Below, in pieces: positions 11,912-24,084 of a stretch of 64,000 nt of DNA. A program made the position numbers and the translations under genes. This DNA is from Fomes fomentarius (taxonomy: Eukaryota > Basidiomycota > Agaricomycetes > Polyporales > Polyporaceae): NCBI GenBank assembly GCA_022606135.1, contig JABYQN010000004.1, forward strand, positions 1,426,001 to 1,490,000, given 5' to 3'. Under the pieces are notes generated by a model, which was given only the letters and a program-made list of their open reading frames with translations, was not told the DNA's origin and ran no database searches. The first letter of the stretch is position 1. Each line of letters opens with the position of its first letter.

Positions 11912-13896
11912 CTACTGGGAGGCCTGGGTGAGACACGTCGACTGCTGTGCGTTGCAGTCTCCGACGGTGAAGCCGGCCTTGTTGCCGGATGCGTTGGCGG
12001 CGTTCGCGCACTTGTTGTTCTGCACGTCGCACGAGCGGCGGAGCGCGTTCGTGAGCTCCTTGAACGACGCGTTGCCCTCGACCTGGAACTCGGCGCCGTT
12101 CGCGGTCACAGTCGGCGCGGTGACACCGCCGAGCGCGCCGGTGAACTTCTGAAGGTTGCCAGCGGCGGGAGCAGCGGCGGCGGCGGAGGTCTGGGCGGGT
12201 GCGGCAGCGGAGGTGGTCGTGGCGGCGGCGTTGTTGTTACCGCCGGTGCTGGCGTTGCCGTTTCCGGTGCCCGCGACGACGTTGCCCTGGTTGTCGACGG
12301 CAGCGACGTTCGCGAACTGGGTCGTGATGCCGAATACGGCGTTGAAAGCGTCAGCCTGCTCGCCAGTCTTCACGGTGGCCGCGGACGCAGCAGCGCGAGC
12401 GGTCTGGCAGGTGGCCTTAGCAGTTGCGTCGGCGGCGCATGAGTTCGTCAAGGTGTCACAGATGAACTGAGTGATGATGTCAATGTTCTGCGCCGAGCCG
12501 TGGTTGAAAGACTGCTTGTCGACGGGCTGGAACGAGGTCTCCTTACGGTTGTCGAAGCCAACACCGAACTCGATCTGGGGGACGGTGCAGCTGCCGAAGT
12601 CACCGATGCCACTGCCGGCGTTTCCGTTGGCAGAGTTGTCGCCGCTGCCAGTCTGGGCGTTGCCGTTGCCTGTACCAGCGACGATGTTGCCCTGATCGTC
12701 GACCGACGCAACGTCAACGAACTGCGTGGTGATGCCGAAGACAGCGTTGAAGGCATCAGCCTGTGCGCCGGTCTTGGCGGTGGCGGCAGACGCAGCAGCA
12801 CGAGCCGTCTGGCAGGTGTCCTTGGCGGTCTGGTCAGCGCGGCACGAGTTCGTCAGGGTGTCGCAGATGAACTGGGTGATGATGTCGATGTTCTGAGCGG
12901 AGCCGTGGTTGAAGGACTGCTTGTCGACGGGCTGGAACGAGGTCTCCCTGCGGTTGTCAAAGCCGACGCCGAACTCGATCTGCGGGATAGAGCAGCTGCC
13001 GAAGTCACCGATGTCAGTGCCCGCGTTGGGAGTGGCAGCGGGCTGAGTGCCAGTGGCAGCGGGAGCGTCGGTCGCGGTCACAGTGACGGTGACGGTGGAC
13101 TAGACGGATTCGGTCAGATTACGGAGACAAGGACTTTGTACTAGAGGCAATTACCTGGCAGTCGTCAGCGGCAGCAGTGGAGGTGGCGGCGGTGGCAGCA
13201 GTCGTGGTCGCAGCAGCAGTCGTGGAAGCGGCAGCAGTCGTGGAGGCAGCAGCTTCGTTGTTACCGCTGCCAGTGTTCGCGCCATTGGAGCCGAAGGGGG
13301 AGGTGTTAGCCTGAGTACCCTTCTTGACGGTGGCCTTTGAGGCGGGGTCGAAGAAGAGGTCGGGGTCGTTAGCGGGATCCTGCGCCTGAACCAGGCCGTT
13401 GAGTTGCGCGTTCTTGGGTGCCTTCTGGCAGAAGACGGAGTTGCGGTTCGCGGGCGGGTTGGTCGTGAAGTCAGGGGGCGTGTTCTTCTCGGCCTGGCGG
13501 TATTCGACCGCGAGGGCGATCATGTTTTGCTTGGTCGCGTCATCAAACTGCTGGGCAGCATCTGCACATGCGCACGTGTGTAAGACAACGCGAACGCTAG
13601 AAGATGGCGCCTAAGAACGTACCGATGATCTGATCGGCCATATCCTGCTGCGAGCACTCGGGCTGGGCGGCAAGAAGGGGAGTGATGGCAGCACCAGCGA
13701 GAGTACCGCAGACCTGTCCGGGGCACGCCTGGGAGAGCTTGTCAATGACGGCGGGGTGCTCCTGGCCAAAACGACGGGGATCGAGGCGGACGGGGCGGTC
13801 ATCGCGCTCCAACCATCTGACACGGCCGAACGCCTGCTGGGACGAGGCGAGAAGATAGAAAGCAACGAGCGTAACTTGAGACTTGGAGAACACCAT
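11912..13896 (-). CDS. Large secreted protein with tandem 135-residue repeat, function unknown
   Basis: Three exons: 13896-13623, 13561-13155, 13099-11912, giving 622 aa. A signal peptide (MVFSKSQVTLVAFYLLASSQQAFG) is followed by a helical, Cys-containing N-terminal region with motifs such as ACPGQVCG and PECSQQDM. A Thr/Ala-rich linker (about residues 180-255) leads to two near-identical modules at about residues 258-392 and 393-527. Each module begins GDFGSC and contains the strings PQIEFGVGFDNR, FQPVDKQSFNHGSAQNIDII, a TQFICDTLTNSC pair and an Ala-rich helix with TCQTARAAAS. A second Ala/Thr linker precedes a C-terminal Cys module of about 90 residues (FTGALGG...). I do not recognise an enzyme motif. 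The NHGSA block resembles repeats in secreted or cell-wall hypotheticals of Polyporales, and I infer an extracellular structural or binding role. It has its own TATA box 211 bp upstream. Confidence 0.85.
12200..13009 (-). repeat. Two tandem 405-bp coding repeats
   Basis: The repeats encode the duplicated secreted module. The first copy is about 13009-12605 and the second about 12604-12200. The central part of the two copies is almost identical at the protein level, which points to a recent duplication or to homogenisation. Confidence 0.85.
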
Positions 13897-14106
13897 GTTG
13901 GACTAGCAAAAAAAGAATGAATGGACTAGCGGGATAGTGTTGCTCGAGAGGGAAGGCAAGCGGGGTTGCACTGGATGGCACCGACGAGAAAGTGGTATGA
14001 CACCTGGTCGAGAAGAAGGCAGAAGGGCGGCCGTTCAACGAACCAGTCAAGGTCTTGAAGGAAAGAGCAGGGCAAGGGTGAGGACGCTCCCACTGAGAGA
14101 CTCGCC

Positions 14107-14114
14107 CTTATATA
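14107..14114 (-). promoter_or_regulatory. TATA box of the secreted repeat gene
   Basis: The minus strand reads TATATAAG, 211 bp upstream of the ATG at 13896. A strong TATA element suits a regulated, highly expressed secreted protein. Confidence 0.55.
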
Positions 14115-17100
14115 ATAATTTGCGGCCCACCTCCTGCATCATGAATCTGGGAGAGGATCTGGCCGTGTATGGCAAGTCTGTAGGATGCTCTCCGTTGCTA
14201 AGGGCGCCCTCCGTTCGTTCCTGAACGGCGAGCGACAATACCCTCTCCCGCCGGATCATTGTCCTCGCTGGCCACACATATGGCTGGCCGATCCAGGGCC
14301 GATCCCAGCATGTTCACGACAGCTCTCTGTGCCAGACTGCCAGCACCACTATCACCACTCCAGCACAGCACAGACGGCTCTTTGGCAGAAACAGTCGTAC
14401 AAGACGTCCTAGTACATCCATCTCCGTCTCCCACCGCGGACATCGTCAGTATTAATTTTCCCCGAGGCGTGCATCAATACGTGTCCTGCAGGATCACACC
14501 AGAACGCTTCCGCGGAAGCACACCCGGCCCGCCTCAAGTGCGGTTACCAAAGCGACCCCCTTGTTGCTTACCGCAAGGCGTCCCGACGGTTACATACTCA
14601 CAAATCACAATCCAGAGCCCATCTGGCCAAATCCATCCTCTCTTCACTCAATGCTACCCAGATGCTACTTAACGGCATGAGAAATTCGTGAAGACGGTTG
14701 CTGTCTGTATCATATATGCATCATGATCCAAGACCCATCCAGTCCGAGGATATCCCGACGAGGACGCTCAGGAGCGGCGCGGGAGCCTTGGGATAGTCAA
14801 TAACAAATCGACAGGTCCTCGCAACGTGCAGACAGCGTGCGGATGTGCTTCCTATTAGCTGCGTACCCAGTCTGAGACCTGAGTCTTCATGTGCATGGAA
14901 GTGCAGACTATTTGCGGTCTTCTGGGCTACACGCTCAGCTCTCGAGGCAACCTGATGGGTTTGATGCCGTGTGTTTATTCCTGCCATGGAAATGGTCCAG
15001 ACGTGCCAGCTTGGAGGTGGGAGTCAGTAGGAGTGCTGTCAAGGACTTGCACATGAGCAGCAGGAAACAAGAACGCTGATGTCTGCGTAACCATTCTTCT
15101 TATCACTTCCCATCCGCAACCGCTGGAGGCCCGAAGTGGCGCAGGCAGCCCGTGGACGTGCTTACAGTAAGTTACAGCTTCCGCCTTAGATACCACGTCC
15201 ATGCGGACTTAACTGGGATCACGACGACCGGTGCCTGCGACCACATCGCCGCCCGTGAGTAGAGTCCGATAGGGAAGCAGTGATATGTACTTACGGACGT
15301 CATGACAGTCGCGGACCACTGCTGACACCGACCTTAATAATTACAAGGAGAAAGAAGCACGCCGGTAAATGACGCCCATAACTACGTGTGAACCATAAAT
15401 TATGGCAGCCAGGCACCCCCAATTATTCGGGACGGCAGTACTCACAAACGAGTTCCGAGATGGGATTCGGACGGCATGCGGCTGGCAGGTTGCTGGCAGG
15501 ATTTGGATGATCTGTTGACAAATGTTATGGAGCGACATCTGGGAAGGCTCATGGGTGCCTGGTACACCTGTAAGAATTGTGGACAGCCCCCTCTGGCTTG
15601 GCCAGCTTTCCAGGACCCGGGTTTCCCAGAACTGGCTTGCAGGACCGGACTGCGCAAGAAGCATCCTCAATTCGTGGGCAGCACCTCGTCCTCATCCCTC
15701 ACCCCGACCCTCAAACGGTCGGGGTGAAAGGACATAATGCTGGGTAAAACCATATCTGGTACAGGCAGGCAGGAAGCACGTGTGCAATTATGTCAGGAGA
15801 CACAAACTGACGAGTACACGCCCTGCAGGCACAGCAAGAGACCACGATGGAGTGATGACGGATCACATTCACAAGCGATCCATGTAGAGCACTCACGGAC
15901 TGCTGCAGCAAAAGTCAGACCTCATGCGTAGTGACGCACGACAGCACTCAGAAGCACATCGCGGACGACCCGATGGTTGGCGTTGACTAAACGCTGTACC
16001 ACCTCGCATAGGTATCAGCCAGCACGACATGGATTCCCATCTGTGCAACGTTGTCAGCGACGAGATGTTCCTCACAAATAATTCGAACGGACGGACTGGA
16101 CGTAAGTATACTACACACCTCGCGCACGCACGCACAGTACCATGATCATGCTTGCAGTGCCTCCGTACATAAATGCCACAACCCAGTGGCGAGCACGCTT
16201 ATGCGCCGGACGTGTAACAGCATGAGGCTAGCCGCTGCAGCACCCCCAGATTGTCCGGTTCCACCTTGTTTCTGCCCCGTCGACTAGCTGCGTACGACCA
16301 ACCGACTGGTGAGCATGAGAGCTGTCAGATAACTCATGGGCACAGCGCAGTCGTTACGGTATGGCAATTGTAGAACAGGATCTGACAAGGCACTCGCTCT
16401 GCAGTATGGACATGCGGCATCTTGTAGATCATAAAGACGCCGACTCTGTCTTCGGTCGTCCGGTGCTGTGGTAGACAATGCTAGTCAGTAATGGACGAAG
16501 GGCCTCTGTTCTATCCCTAGTGTCGTACAAATTCCACTTGGGTAGACCATCATTGACTGTAGGCACAACACGTTAGCCAGCCGTCAACCCCTTCCCCCTC
16601 GACACGTTCATAGGATCATACCTCGAATGAGGAATACCCAAAGTGCATGATATGATTGGCCACAATAGTGGTTCAAATAGACGCACATCAACGCCAGCTG
16701 CAAGGCAACGGAACGCCTCGGACGTTGAAGTTTGAATGACACATTTTCGGTCCACTGTATGGACAGCTAGAAAGGCCAGACTACTACAGGTCCATTCATC
16801 TAGATAAGTAACCGACGGAGGCTCACGCACCTTTGGTATCCAACATAAGTGGATATGCTAAAGCTCGATAGTACTCACATGAACCATCATGTCTTAACAC
16901 GGCGCATACGTCGCTGCTCGCAACGGATAGAGTGCGATAGTCTCACAGCCTAGATATGGCTAGATAGTGGGCGCGTCCATGTCGGCAGGTCTGGACTAAG
17001 TCTGGACCATCTGGAAAAGGGCTATGACGGGTGGAGGCGTACATCGCCGAACCTGCTGGTTGCAACGTCGTTGATTCGGCAGTGTGTAGGGAGTCATACG

Positions 17101-17190
17101 GTGCGCTACAGAGGAGGGTCTATGAAAGAATGATTGATTTGCGGACGTGCATGTTCGTCGTACACAGTAGCGAAACATGCACACGTGCAT
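14115..17190. other. Gene-poor stretch of about 3 kb
   Basis: No gene is recognised on either strand. It contains a perfect 10-bp inverted repeat (listed separately). The ORFs are short and overlap antisense to one another. A gene made of very small exons cannot be excluded. Confidence 0.45.
15700..15726. repeat. Perfect 10-bp inverted repeat with 7-nt loop
   Basis: CACCCCGACC at 15700-15709 is the exact complement of GGTCGGGGTG at 15717-15726, separated by CTCAAAC. The stem is GC-rich and would be stable in RNA or single-stranded DNA. Confidence 0.85.
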
Positions 17191-17785
17191 TTAGTGGTGA
17201 GCGTGATCACCGTGCTCCACACCTTGGAAGTCGAGAGCATAAACTAGGCAATACCGACACGAAGGGTCAAGAGAGGGACGCAGGCAAGGAAAGATAAGAC
17301 ATACCAGAGCCGCACTCTGGGCAGCGACGGTTCTTCTCGCGGTTGAGGTTCATCCAAATGAGCTCGTGAGACTCAGCGGGGGAGCCAGTGCAGCCAACAA
17401 TGCGCTCGGGTTCCTACGGGAGGACACGAGCACGCGTTCAGGCGGTCGGGACGCGTTAACAAGAAACACGTCGAAAGCTCACCAGGGAGAAGACCTTGAT
17501 GGGGTCAGCCAGGGTACCAACGCGAGACGAGTCCAGAGGCTTGAGGTCGAAAACGTCGACACCCTCAATGGCACCGAGGACCTGAAGACGCTCGAGACCG
17601 GTAGCCTGGTTCTCGTCGGTGGGGATTTCACCGGGCTTCGCGCCCTCACCGAAGATTTGCGGGGCGGCAGGGTGGTCGGAGCGGCGCGCCACGGTAGTAG
17701 AGAGAGCACGCACAGCAGCCGTGCGTGCGGGCCTAAGGGCAGCGCGAGCAGCGAAAGAGGCGGGGCGGAGGGCGGCGGTGAACAT
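17191..17785 (-). CDS. COX4: Cytochrome c oxidase subunit IV (mammalian Vb type)
   Basis: Three exons: 17785-17483, 17413-17305, 17243-17191, giving 154 aa, the usual length. The Arg/Ala-rich N-terminus is a mitochondrial presequence ending around the ALSTTVARR motif. Family blocks are GEIPTDENQATGLERLQVLG and a short segment running into EPERIVGCTGSPAESHE. The zinc-binding region carries Cys in VGCTGS and the pair in RCPECGS, then VYALDFQG, ending in a His-rich tail. It is a nuclear-encoded zinc-binding subunit of respiratory complex IV facing the matrix. A possible 5'-UTR acceptor (TTGCAG) lies just upstream of the start. Confidence 0.95.
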
Positions 17786-18174
17786 GGTTTTGGGAGACTG
17801 CAAGCAACGGTGAGCGGGAGCGTGTCGGGTGGATGATACCTGCGTGACGTACCGAGTTAGTCACGAAGTCACAGAGGGCACCCGATGTAGCCCGGGAATG
17901 TGACGGGGGCGCTTGGATGATGAGGTAATCAAGGGTGTTGGGCTAAAACAGGAAGGCGGGTTGAATCGAAGCTGTCGCCAAAGTTGACGAGAGTCCTATA
18001 CTTACGCGTTGCGGGTGTCGGGGATGGCCTTTCGCTCAGTGGAGTATCGAGCACGGCGCTCGGGTCATGGCCCACAGCTTCAACTCAAACACTCACCAGG
18101 CCACAGGTGGCCCCCCACGCTCTCTGTTCCGTCCCCTCTCTCCCCCCTGCTGTTTGCCAACATTGACAGACTAT
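17786..18174. other. Divergent promoter region of COX4 and the Ca2+/H+ exchanger
   Basis: This 389-bp stretch lies between two divergent start codons. A pyrimidine-rich tract (18121-18150) precedes the exchanger start, as is common in strong basidiomycete promoters. Confidence 0.55.
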
Positions 18175-21100
18175 ATGCTCTCCCGTTCATCAACCAGAGA
18201 GCCGTTAGCGTCGTCTAACCGAGACGCCTTATCGCCTTCATCCTCAGATGATAAAGGCGTGGCTTTCCAGCCTCTTCCACTCCCTGTGATGTCCCGCACA
18301 ACTACTCGTGCATCCTCGATGTCGTACGCGTCGACGGCCGCCCTCAATCCGAACCACGAACCCAAGACTCAGCGCTCCATGGCATTGAACTTCTTCTGTA
18401 GATGGCGAGCAGGAAAGAAGTCGTCAGACCGTGAAGCTGGTCAAGCTCCCTACGACAAGGGAGGCGGTACAAATCCTTCTTTGAGAGTATGGGATGGCTG
18501 CAAGCTCATCCTTTTCGACTCATGTATGCGCATTTCTTCTTTCTCAGCGGACATACTCATCCACCCTATGCGTAGGGTTCAACATCCTGATACTCCTTCT
18601 CCCGGTTGCGGTAAGGCGCATACAACACTCCGCGCAAGGAGCCCACAATGACGCGTCCGCATTGTGCAGGGTATTCTGAAGTCCACCATGGAGGAATCCG
18701 AGACGCTCATCTTCACTGGTGGGCGACCCGTCTTGTCTTCTGCATTGTCGGTATTTTTAACACATCCGCAGCATGCCTGCTTGCTATGATTCCATTGGTT
18801 AAGGTTCGTTTCAGCCGTCTATCGAAGAGTACTTTCTATCACGAGCGACCCGCCGACATCGGTTATCGCTCGGAAAGTGCGGCATATCGCTAAAGAACAC
18901 TGATGCTGATTTGCCTGAAACACAGCTTCATGATCTGGCTACACGCATTATTTCCCGGAGAATTGGTGGTACCAGGACCGGCCTGCTCAACTCCAGCTTG
19001 GTATGTGATTGCGATACTGTTGTATTTCATTGTGTTGTCTGATCATACCCCACAACTCTAGAGTAATATGTGGGTACGCCCATCTCCTACGTGAACCAAC
19101 ACTGACATTGAGTACACACAGTGTTGAGCTCGTCATCGCGGTAGGATCACTCCACATGACATGTACGAAGTGCCCTGACTGGTGAACAGATTATTGCATT
19201 GCGGAAATGTGAACTTCGTGTCGTGCAGTCATCCCGTAAGCTCCCGTCTCTCAGATGGCCTGCATAACATGTTAACATGATGTTTCGCAGTTATTGGTGC
19301 AATGCTGAGCAAGCTCCGTAAGTCGACAACGAGTGCATCTTAGTCTGAATGATATCGAAAAACCTGCGTGTAGTACTTATCCTCGGCATGTGCTTTTTCG
19401 CCGGCGGTTTGCGTTTCTCTGAACAAGGATTCGACTCCAGTGCGTGGTGCCCGCCCAGCCATCCAAAGTTCATATATTGATGTTTGTGTTTGTGCAATTC
19501 CAGCTGCAACGCAAATCCATTCTTCCTTGCTGAGCATCAGTGTTGGGGCTGTGCTTCTACCTGCTGCCTTTCACTTTGCCCTCACATACAGCAGTAATGA
19601 CACCAATGACACTGGGACAACCCTTCAGGATCAGAAGGAAGACATCTTGAAGATGAGCCATGGTGTAAGCATTCGAACTACCACATTCACCGCCATACTG
19701 ATCCCAACGAACTGCGCATGATCCTGCAGGTAGCCATTGTCCTCCTCTTTAGTAAGTAGTCTCGGGCCACTATCCTGTCAACTAGCACGATCTAACAGAC
19801 GACAGTCTACGTCTCGTATCTAGTCTTCCAGCTATGGTCGCACACGCACTTGTATCAAGACAACGCGGCGCCCAGCACAGAGCATCCTGTCGCAGACTCT
19901 GTCCGCGTCGCGACCGCCCGGGTCCGCCAGAAGAGCAGCAACATCGCCCAACGCGTCACCCACGCTCGCTCCTTCGAGAAACTCCGCTCTGGTAGCCCTC
20001 TGTCCCTCAGAACCCTCGGCCGCAAGGGAACAGGCTCATGCCCAGTTACTCCTGACAAGGCCGTCAGCCCCGTTGAAGAGGTACCAGAGACGTCGTTTGA
20101 CATGTATGATGGATCCCCACGTATGGCGCAGAGGACAGGGCCGTACATGCACCCAACTCACACCGTATCTGGAAGCGGACTGGACATGAATTCTCGGACG
20201 ACGCTACTCACTCGGACCCCATCTCCCCTCGCAGGCTCGTCACATATGACAGCGGCGAACCCGATCACACAGCCGGTGGACTCCACTGTGCGCCTCGTCT
20301 CAGAACAAGAGCGCCTCGGTCACGTCCGGCGTGCAGAATCGAGTACGACGAGTACGATCTTCGGGTATGGCCCGCAGGATAGTAGGCCGAGTTCTCCGGG
20401 ATCAGGGTCCGGGTCCAGTGAAGAGTTGTTTGAGTCCGATAAGGATCTCCAGAGGCAGAGGTCATGGCCGCAGGCGAGACAGGAGCCCGGGAGGTCAAGG
20501 ACCCCGATTAGTGATGTGCTGTCTGCGTACTACCAGGAGAGCGTCCACTTGGGAGATGTGAGGGAGGGCTCCACCAGGGGCCAGCAAGGTACAGCGAAAC
20601 ATCCTAAGGAAGAGATGAGTTGGACGTTGTTGCTGTTCCTGTTGTCAAGTGTCACTGTGGTGAGTCCTTTCTCGTGGCGCACTGAAAGGAGTGCTGTGGG
20701 ATAACTGATGGGAGAGCGCATGCGTTCTAGCTCGTTGCGGTAAATGCCGAGTGGCTAGTTGAGGCAATGGACCACGATTCGATGTCCATCAGCAAGGAGT
20801 GGATAGGACTCATCTTGCTCCCGACTGTCAGCGCAATTGCGGGTGCGTGCTTTGGTTTTGATAATCTGCTATTATTGATATCATCTTTCTGCTTGTTCGT
20901 TCGTTCGCATGCAGAGTGTATCACCGCGGTCAACGTTTCGGTGAAAGATCAGCTCACACTGAGCATCAGCGTCGCTGTCGGATCGACCATCGTACGTCCA
21001 TTCGCCGGGCACTTATATGATCCAACGGCTCGCTGAAACACAACGTTCATAGCAAACCGCTTTGTTCGTCATTCCGTCCATGGTCATCCTGGGATGGATC

Positions 21101-21560
21101 CTTGACAAGCCCCTCGCGCTGTTGTTCGATCCGTTCGAGTCTGTGGTATGTCCGGATCAGTCCTCGCAGATCACTCAATGTAACTGTAACGTGTCTCTAC
21201 TGCAGGTCTTGTACATCTCAGGTATGCTTTAGCTTCCCTTTACTAGCGTGTCCTGGACTCACGGAATGCCATCCAGTGCATACCATGGGATATGTTGTTG
21301 CAGATGGCAAGTCGAATTGGCTCGAAGGAGTGATCCTCATGTGTACGTACCCAACTTCACTATCATACAGAGATGAGGGAGGTCGATTTTCGTGTCCACA
21401 GGTCTCTACATCGTCATCGCGGTCACGTTCTGGTTCTACCCAGGTGAGTCGAACTAGCCACGCTTATTGACCTGATTAACATCCCCTGCGCTTCGCAGGC
21501 TCCAATTTTTCGAGCAATCTCGCGGTATGCACGTCATCTCCACCAATCGACATCCTCTGA
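18175..21560 (+). CDS. Vacuolar Ca2+/H+ exchanger (CAX/VCX1 family) with large Ser-rich loop
   Basis: Twenty exons, 736 aa: 18175-18523, 18576-18610, 18670-18718, 18772-18803, 18926-19000, 19062-19069, 19122-19140, 19190-19235, 19291-19317, 19374-19439, 19504-19664, 19730-19751, 19806-20659, 20731-20842, 20915-20991, 21053-21145, 21206-21221, 21277-21342, 21402-21443, 21499-21560. A hydrophilic N-terminus of about 110 aa precedes some eleven membrane helices. First alpha repeat: NIVELVIAIIALRKCELRVVQSS. Second repeat: AIAECITAVNVSVKDQLTLSISVAVGST. The acidic loop of yeast Vcx1 is replaced by about 260 residues rich in Ser, Pro, Arg and Thr (about 312-570), likely cytosolic and phosphorylated. 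Usual family members are about 410 aa. The pore motif GNAAEH is altered to SAIAEC, keeping Glu but losing Asn and His. All splice phases fit. Antiport of Ca2+ into the vacuole is the family role; retained activity is uncertain. Confidence 0.88.
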
Positions 21561-21885
21561 ACGCGGACCACTTCACGCGTCGTCCTGCTGGCCAATGCGA
21601 GACCGACCTTGCAACACTATTACACGGGCTAGAATCACGGACATATAACTGATACTCATCGCTAATTGCACGTTCACTCCGTAGATGTCATTAGATGGCA
21701 TTGCATGCATCTTCCATTCTCATCTTCTTGTCGCGTAGATTTGTAGCTATATAGCATCCGTGATGATTCTTCTTGGACTTGTAGTTATTCTAGCCGTCTG
21801 TGAAGTAGGACGGATAATGTTACAGCAACTTGGTTCCAGCTACACCGTGACCGTGGGCCGAGTATGATGTATACGGGTGGGACTT
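21561..21885. other. Intergenic between convergent genes
   Basis: This 325-bp stretch separates the ends of the exchanger (+) and CTU2 (-). No feature is seen. Confidence 0.6.
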
Positions 21886-23831
21886 CTAGTCGCCAAGCAA
21901 AAACTCGTTTACGATACCCTTCATCTCGTCCCGGCCCATCTTCCTCCGCTGCACGATGTCTGCGTCGCCAGCATCGGTGCTCACCTCTTTATCAATAGCT
22001 TCCGTAGAGATGGACAAAAGAGCCTCCGTCCATGCAGGTAGCGAGACCAAGGCGGACCGGGAGATAGTAGGCCAGGGAGAGGGAACAGGTCGTGCACTCC
22101 TACTCGTCAAAGTCGTGTGGCAGGGATAGCATAGGTATGGTGTGAGTGATGCGTGCCAGTTCGCGTCTGACTCAGGAATGACGGGTGCGCTCTCTGTTAT
22201 AGGAACACCATCTGGGTGTGCGGGCGGGGGTGGAGGCTGCGACCTGATCGAAATTCGCGCCTTCCATTCCTGTACGCCGCGCTGGACGGGGCTGGGAGAG
22301 AAGAGTCGCACGTCAGATCCGGGGTGGTTCGAAGGGGATGCAGGATGAAAAATGGACGTACCGTCCGCAGAGGATACACTTCCCCGCAACCTCGCCCTTG
22401 GACGCGAGCTTGCCGCACGTGCGCACGATCGTGGATACCGTTGACGGGTAGTCTCGCTCGAGTCCAACGATGAAGTCTGTGGCATGTGTCAGTATGAACG
22501 CATCGGGAGCATGTTGCATTAGAGATGACCTTTTGTCAATGTGCCGATTCCGGGCTTCGCCCCAGGCCACACCCACTTCTCCTTCCCCACGACGGGTATA
22601 TGCGACCACCACGCCCATGCGGCGCATTCCTTCATCCCGATGTCGCGGAGTGGGCGCACGATGCGCACAGTGCGCTTCGGCTTCTTCCCTTTCTTCTTGC
22701 TCGGGACATCATTGTCTGGTGGAGCATCTGTTGATAGACACGCATCTGAGTCTGGGGACCATTCCTCCAGCGTCTCCTCGCGGACGTTGAATCCCGCGCC
22801 TTGCGCGACACTGGAAATCAGGGAGACCGCAAGGCTGGTGAGAGATGTTCCAAGGACGAGGTGCGAGGAGCCGATGTGGGCGGCGGTGTGGAGGAGGAGG
22901 AGACGTATGAGGGTTTGGATCGATGTGTGTACAGCGGTTGGTGTAGGTATTGATGAGAGGTAGGCGCGAAGTGATGATAGGGGGTCCGCGTCGGTTGAGG
23001 TAAGGGAGTCGATGGGGAGTGCTGCCACGAAAAGACATGAGGTGAATTCATTTAACTCTAGACTGCAAGTGGAACGCGCACCTTCATCTGCGAGAGATAC
23101 ACCCTTTGCAAACGCCGGTTTCTTCCCACCTATCTTCTCCCACCATACTCTGTCAAAGGCGTCTTGTATCCGAAGGGGGACGAAGTCCAGGCCGTCGTAC
23201 TGGGCAACAAAACGTGCGATTTCGTCCGTGTGATCCTTCATCTACTTCTTCACTTTCAGTGGCAATCGTTCAGTGGTAATGGGAGGTTACTCACCCCTGG
23301 GAACGCACCGCAGACCTCCACATAACACACGGTGATCTTCTTCCATACCCGCTCGTGTCGTGGATGGTCTCTCCCCCCATCTGTCGGCATGGTCGACTTA
23401 TCGAGAGCGACGTAACATCGATGGACAAGGTCAAGTAGCACTGAGGAGCCCAGCCCTCCAGAGAAGCCCAAGGTAAGATTGCCGGCGGGCTTGAGTGCAG
23501 TACGTCGGGGACCGTCTGGTTTGGAATTCACGGTAGGTTCCAGGGTTCGACGGAATTTGTGCGTAATGAGAGGACCAAAGCAACCCCTGCAGCAGCGCAT
23601 TCAGCAACAGGCTCGTAATCACGACCAAACATGCGACAAACTTGCAGTAGACGGCATGTCTAATGACGATATTCCCCTGGGCGTCCTTGCATCTTACGCA
23701 ATTCCTTGTTTTGTCGTACTTCTTCCGACCTACAGAAGCCTAAGTACATACTGGTAGCTCCAGGAAGCATTGCACTAGTACTGACGCTGCATCAACGCAT
23801 CTGTCTCCGTCGCAGGGTTTCCGCAGGACAT
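21886..23831 (-). CDS. CTU2: Cytoplasmic tRNA 2-thiolation protein 2
   Basis: Seven exons: 23831-23786, 23729-23642, 23586-23295, 23241-23082, 23021-22530, 22476-22362, 22291-21886; 532 aa. The N-terminus MSCGNPATETDAL is diagnostic. It is followed by a Cys-pair segment (NCVRCKD ... YCKGCF) and the PP-loop-like ATP pyrophosphatase motif SGGLGSSVLLDL at about residue 90. Then come YDGLDFVPLRIQDAFD, LLLHTAAHIGSSHLVLGTS, the block RPLRDIGMKECAAWAWW and a C-terminal Cys pair (CILCGR ... YPCHTT). With Ctu1 it adds sulfur to U34 of tRNA-Lys, Glu and Gln, using the Urm1 relay. The intron at 22529 uses the weak donor GTCATC. The gene is divergent from the uridine kinase gene, 253 bp away. Confidence 0.93.
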
Positions 23832-24084
23832 GGTGACGGTAGGAATAGTTTGCGAAGAGATTTTGGCCGGTGCCAGAGAATGACTACATCGTAAGTAGAT
23901 CTGGATCGGATCGAGGCATAGGCGCTCGAAGAGATTAGAGAGCAGAAGCGCCCATACCGGGTGAAGCACAAGTATGATTGAAGTAACAACAATAAGTTGC
24001 CACTAGTACTACTAGTATCTGATTCCGTTCTTCGACGACAACCCACCTGCTTCCGAGTCGCTTGTGCATCTTGCTTGTACATCA
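23832..24084. promoter_or_regulatory. Bidirectional promoter, CTU2 / uridine kinase
   Basis: Only 253 bp separate the two divergent start codons. Any core elements must be shared or overlap. No clear TATA box is visible on either strand. Confidence 0.5.

Noticed and set aside
11795..12442. Long plus-strand ORF opposite the secreted repeat gene
   Set aside because: It is the antisense shadow of a GC3-rich coding exon; the repeat protein on the other strand has a signal peptide and consistent introns.
17366..17836. Plus-strand ORF opposite COX4
   Set aside because: Antisense shadow of COX4, which is identified by clear family motifs.
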